Origin: Bacteroidales bacterium
GTDB taxonomy: Bacteria > Bacteroidota > Bacteroidia > Bacteroidales > F082
Reading direction: 5' to 3'
Length of the DNA: 64,000 nt
Assembly (NCBI GenBank): GCA_016936355.1
Contig: JAFGYB010000041.1
Span: 1-64,000 of the forward strand
Part shown: positions 63,308 to 64,000 of the stretch, piece after piece
Layout: each line of letters opens with the position of its first letter
How positions within the stretch are numbered: position 1 is the first letter of the stretch
The notes under the pieces: model-generated
Told to the model about the DNA's origin: nothing
Database searches by the model: none
Seen by the model: the letters and a program-made list of their open reading frames with translations, nothing else
Translations under genes and position numbers: made by a program

Positions 63308-63315
63308 TACCTTTG
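63308..63315 (+). promoter_or_regulatory. -7 promoter element for the cupin gene
   Basis: TACCTTTG, 21 bases before the ATG at 63337. It overlaps an in-frame TTG at 63313 and excludes it as a start. Confidence 0.55.
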
Positions 63316-63336
63316 GATTTTAATAGTTCAAATGCC

Positions 63337-63687
63337 ATGCCTACCACTGAAATTGAAAAATCGAAACCACACATCCTGATAGAAATCATTGAATATGTTC
63401 CCGGTTCGGTGGCTCGCAAAGCCATTATCAGAAAAACGACCGGAAATATCAGTGTCGTGGCTGTTGATACCGGACAGACATTAACCAGCAAAATCCTGCC
63501 GTTTGATATCTTTATTCAGGTTATTGAGGGCGTTGCCGTAGTGGTCATCAACAAAGAACCAAATATCCTTCAGGCCGGAAAGGGCATTGTTATTCCCGCA
63601 CACGCACCTCATTCCATCACCTCTGATCAACAATTCAAAATGATCTCCACCGTCATCAAAAGCGGTTACGAAGGCCTTTCCATTTAA
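63337..63687 (+). CDS. Cupin domain-containing protein (metal ligands incomplete)
   Basis: A 116-residue single cupin. The barrel segments 'PFDIFIQVIEGVAVVVINKEP' and 'GKGIVIPAHAPHSITSD' are visible. In motif 1 the usual HxH is replaced (KILPFDIFIQ), leaving only the histidines of motif 2, so it may not bind metal. It lies 81 bases after the AraC-type regulator and could be its target or partner. Ligand unknown. Confidence 0.82.
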   Translation: MPTTEIEKSKPHILIEIIEYVPGSVARKAIIRKTTGNISVVAVDTGQTLTSKILPFDIFIQVIEGVAVVVINKEPNILQAGKGIVIPAHAPHSITSDQQFKMISTVIKSGYEGLSI

Positions 63688-63719
63688 TTTATACTTACGA
63701 AACATCAAAAACAAACATC

Positions 63720-63842
63720 ATGTCGAAAGATAAAAATACCAAACCGAAAGGGAACAAGAAAAGTCCCGTTAAAAACTTAAAAGAAAAAAGGGCTGCCAAA
63801 GCGGAGAAAAAGGCTGAGAAAAAAAGAATAAGCGATTATTAA
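63720..63842 (+). CDS. Small lysine-rich basic protein, 40 residues
   Basis: A 40-codon frame starting MSKDKNTKPKGNKKSPVKNL and ending RISDY. About 40% of residues are lysine, with several alanine/glutamate repeats (KAEKKAEKK) that would form a charged helix. It is likely a nucleic-acid-associated or unstructured protein. It begins 32 bases after the cupin gene and ends at a strong terminator shared with a cold-shock gene. Small lysine-rich frames near csp genes are familiar in Bacteroidota, but I cannot name a family. Confidence 0.55.
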   Translation: MSKDKNTKPKGNKKSPVKNLKEKRAAKAEKKAEKKRISDY

Positions 63843-63876
63843 GGTTCATTATACTTTGCCATTCCGTATTGAACAC

Positions 63877-63910
63877 AAAAAAAGGTCCCGTGAAAACGGG
63901 ACCTTTTTTT
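63877..63910. terminator. Bidirectional terminator between the small basic gene and the cold-shock gene
   Basis: A perfect 15-base stem (A7-GGTCCCGT / ACGGGACC-T7) with a GAAA tetraloop. Confidence 0.9.
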
Positions 63911-63926
63911 ACTTAACAAACAATGA

Positions 63927-64000
63927 CTATGCAAGCCTGACTTTCACAGCATTGAGTCCTTTTTTCCCTTGTTCAAGTTCGAAGGTTACGTTGTCATCTT
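63927..64000 (-). CDS. Cold-shock protein, C-terminal end (5' part outside window)
   Basis: The last 23 codons read on the minus strand as DDNVTFELEQGKKGLNAVKV followed by RLA and a stop. This is the conserved end of CspA-type single-domain RNA-binding proteins (…V.FE...G.KG..A..V). The gene continues beyond the right edge. Its terminator is at 63877-63910. Confidence 0.9.
   Translation of the reverse strand, partial: DDNVTFELEQGKKGLNAVKVRLA

Overview
The window is chromosomal DNA of a Bacteroidota bacterium, probably class Bacteroidia. Evidence: about thirty start regions carry the Bacteroidota sigma-ABfr -7 element TAnnTTTG. Shine-Dalgarno sequences are mostly absent. Lineage-typical families are present: DUF6090, a GYDIA-type GHMP kinase, an S46 dipeptidyl-peptidase, an M64 peptidase, DUF3109, a DksA-like protein without zinc cysteines, and an F-ATPase gene order like that of Bacteroides. 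I cannot name genus or species from the sequence. Gene density is high. I see no insertion sequence, prophage, CRISPR array or rRNA operon.

Layout. 1-1165: end of a DUF6090 pair. 1297-2908: ABC-type ATPase, PduO-type cobalamin adenosyltransferase, small DUF2795 protein. 3119-5373: class II HMG-CoA reductase plus GHMP kinase (mevalonate/isoprenoid). 5370-8961: ROK protein and a secreted YncE/phosphoesterase protein on the minus strand. 9045-13835: radA, a secreted M64 peptidase, a REP-like palindrome, a 46-residue membrane protein, a cupin and a purine permease. 13949-15952: phosphate butyryltransferase and butyrate kinase. 16216-19972: peroxiredoxin, a membrane protein and a divergent p-aminobenzoate locus (pabA / pabB-pabC). 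20065-23674: a DPP11-like S46 peptidase, methylmalonyl-CoA epimerase, uridine kinase, DUF1289. 24209-31536: coiled-coil membrane protein, glyS, a zinc ribbon protein, a CAU-anticodon tRNA, an MFS transporter, a HAD phosphatase, dusB and a CPBP protease. 31667-37937: panC-panD, a flippase-like membrane protein, rfaE2, an ATP-grasp protein, a patatin, DUF3109, ferritin.

38018-57472 is the most unusual part. The F-type ATP synthase genes lie on the minus strand in the order atpD-atpC ... atpB-E-F-H-A-G, but 12.6 kb of other genes separates atpC from atpB. This block holds an NTF2-like lipoprotein, a decayed copy of part of it, two tandem paralogous lipoproteins, enolase, a small outer-membrane barrel, and an ion-transport set: a cation-chloride-cotransporter-like permease, a TrkA/KtrA regulator, a TrkH K+ channel, an unknown 157-residue protein and a P3A-type H+-pumping ATPase. 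57617-62173: lspA, a DksA-like protein and ileS. 62695-64000: an AraC-type regulator with an HMA-like start, a cupin, a 40-residue lysine-rich protein and the end of a cold-shock gene.

Taken together, a peptidase cutting after acidic residues, butyryl-phosphate energy conservation and a B12/methylmalonyl branch suggest peptide or amino-acid fermentation to short-chain acids, alongside strong investment in proton and potassium gradients. That physiological picture is inference.
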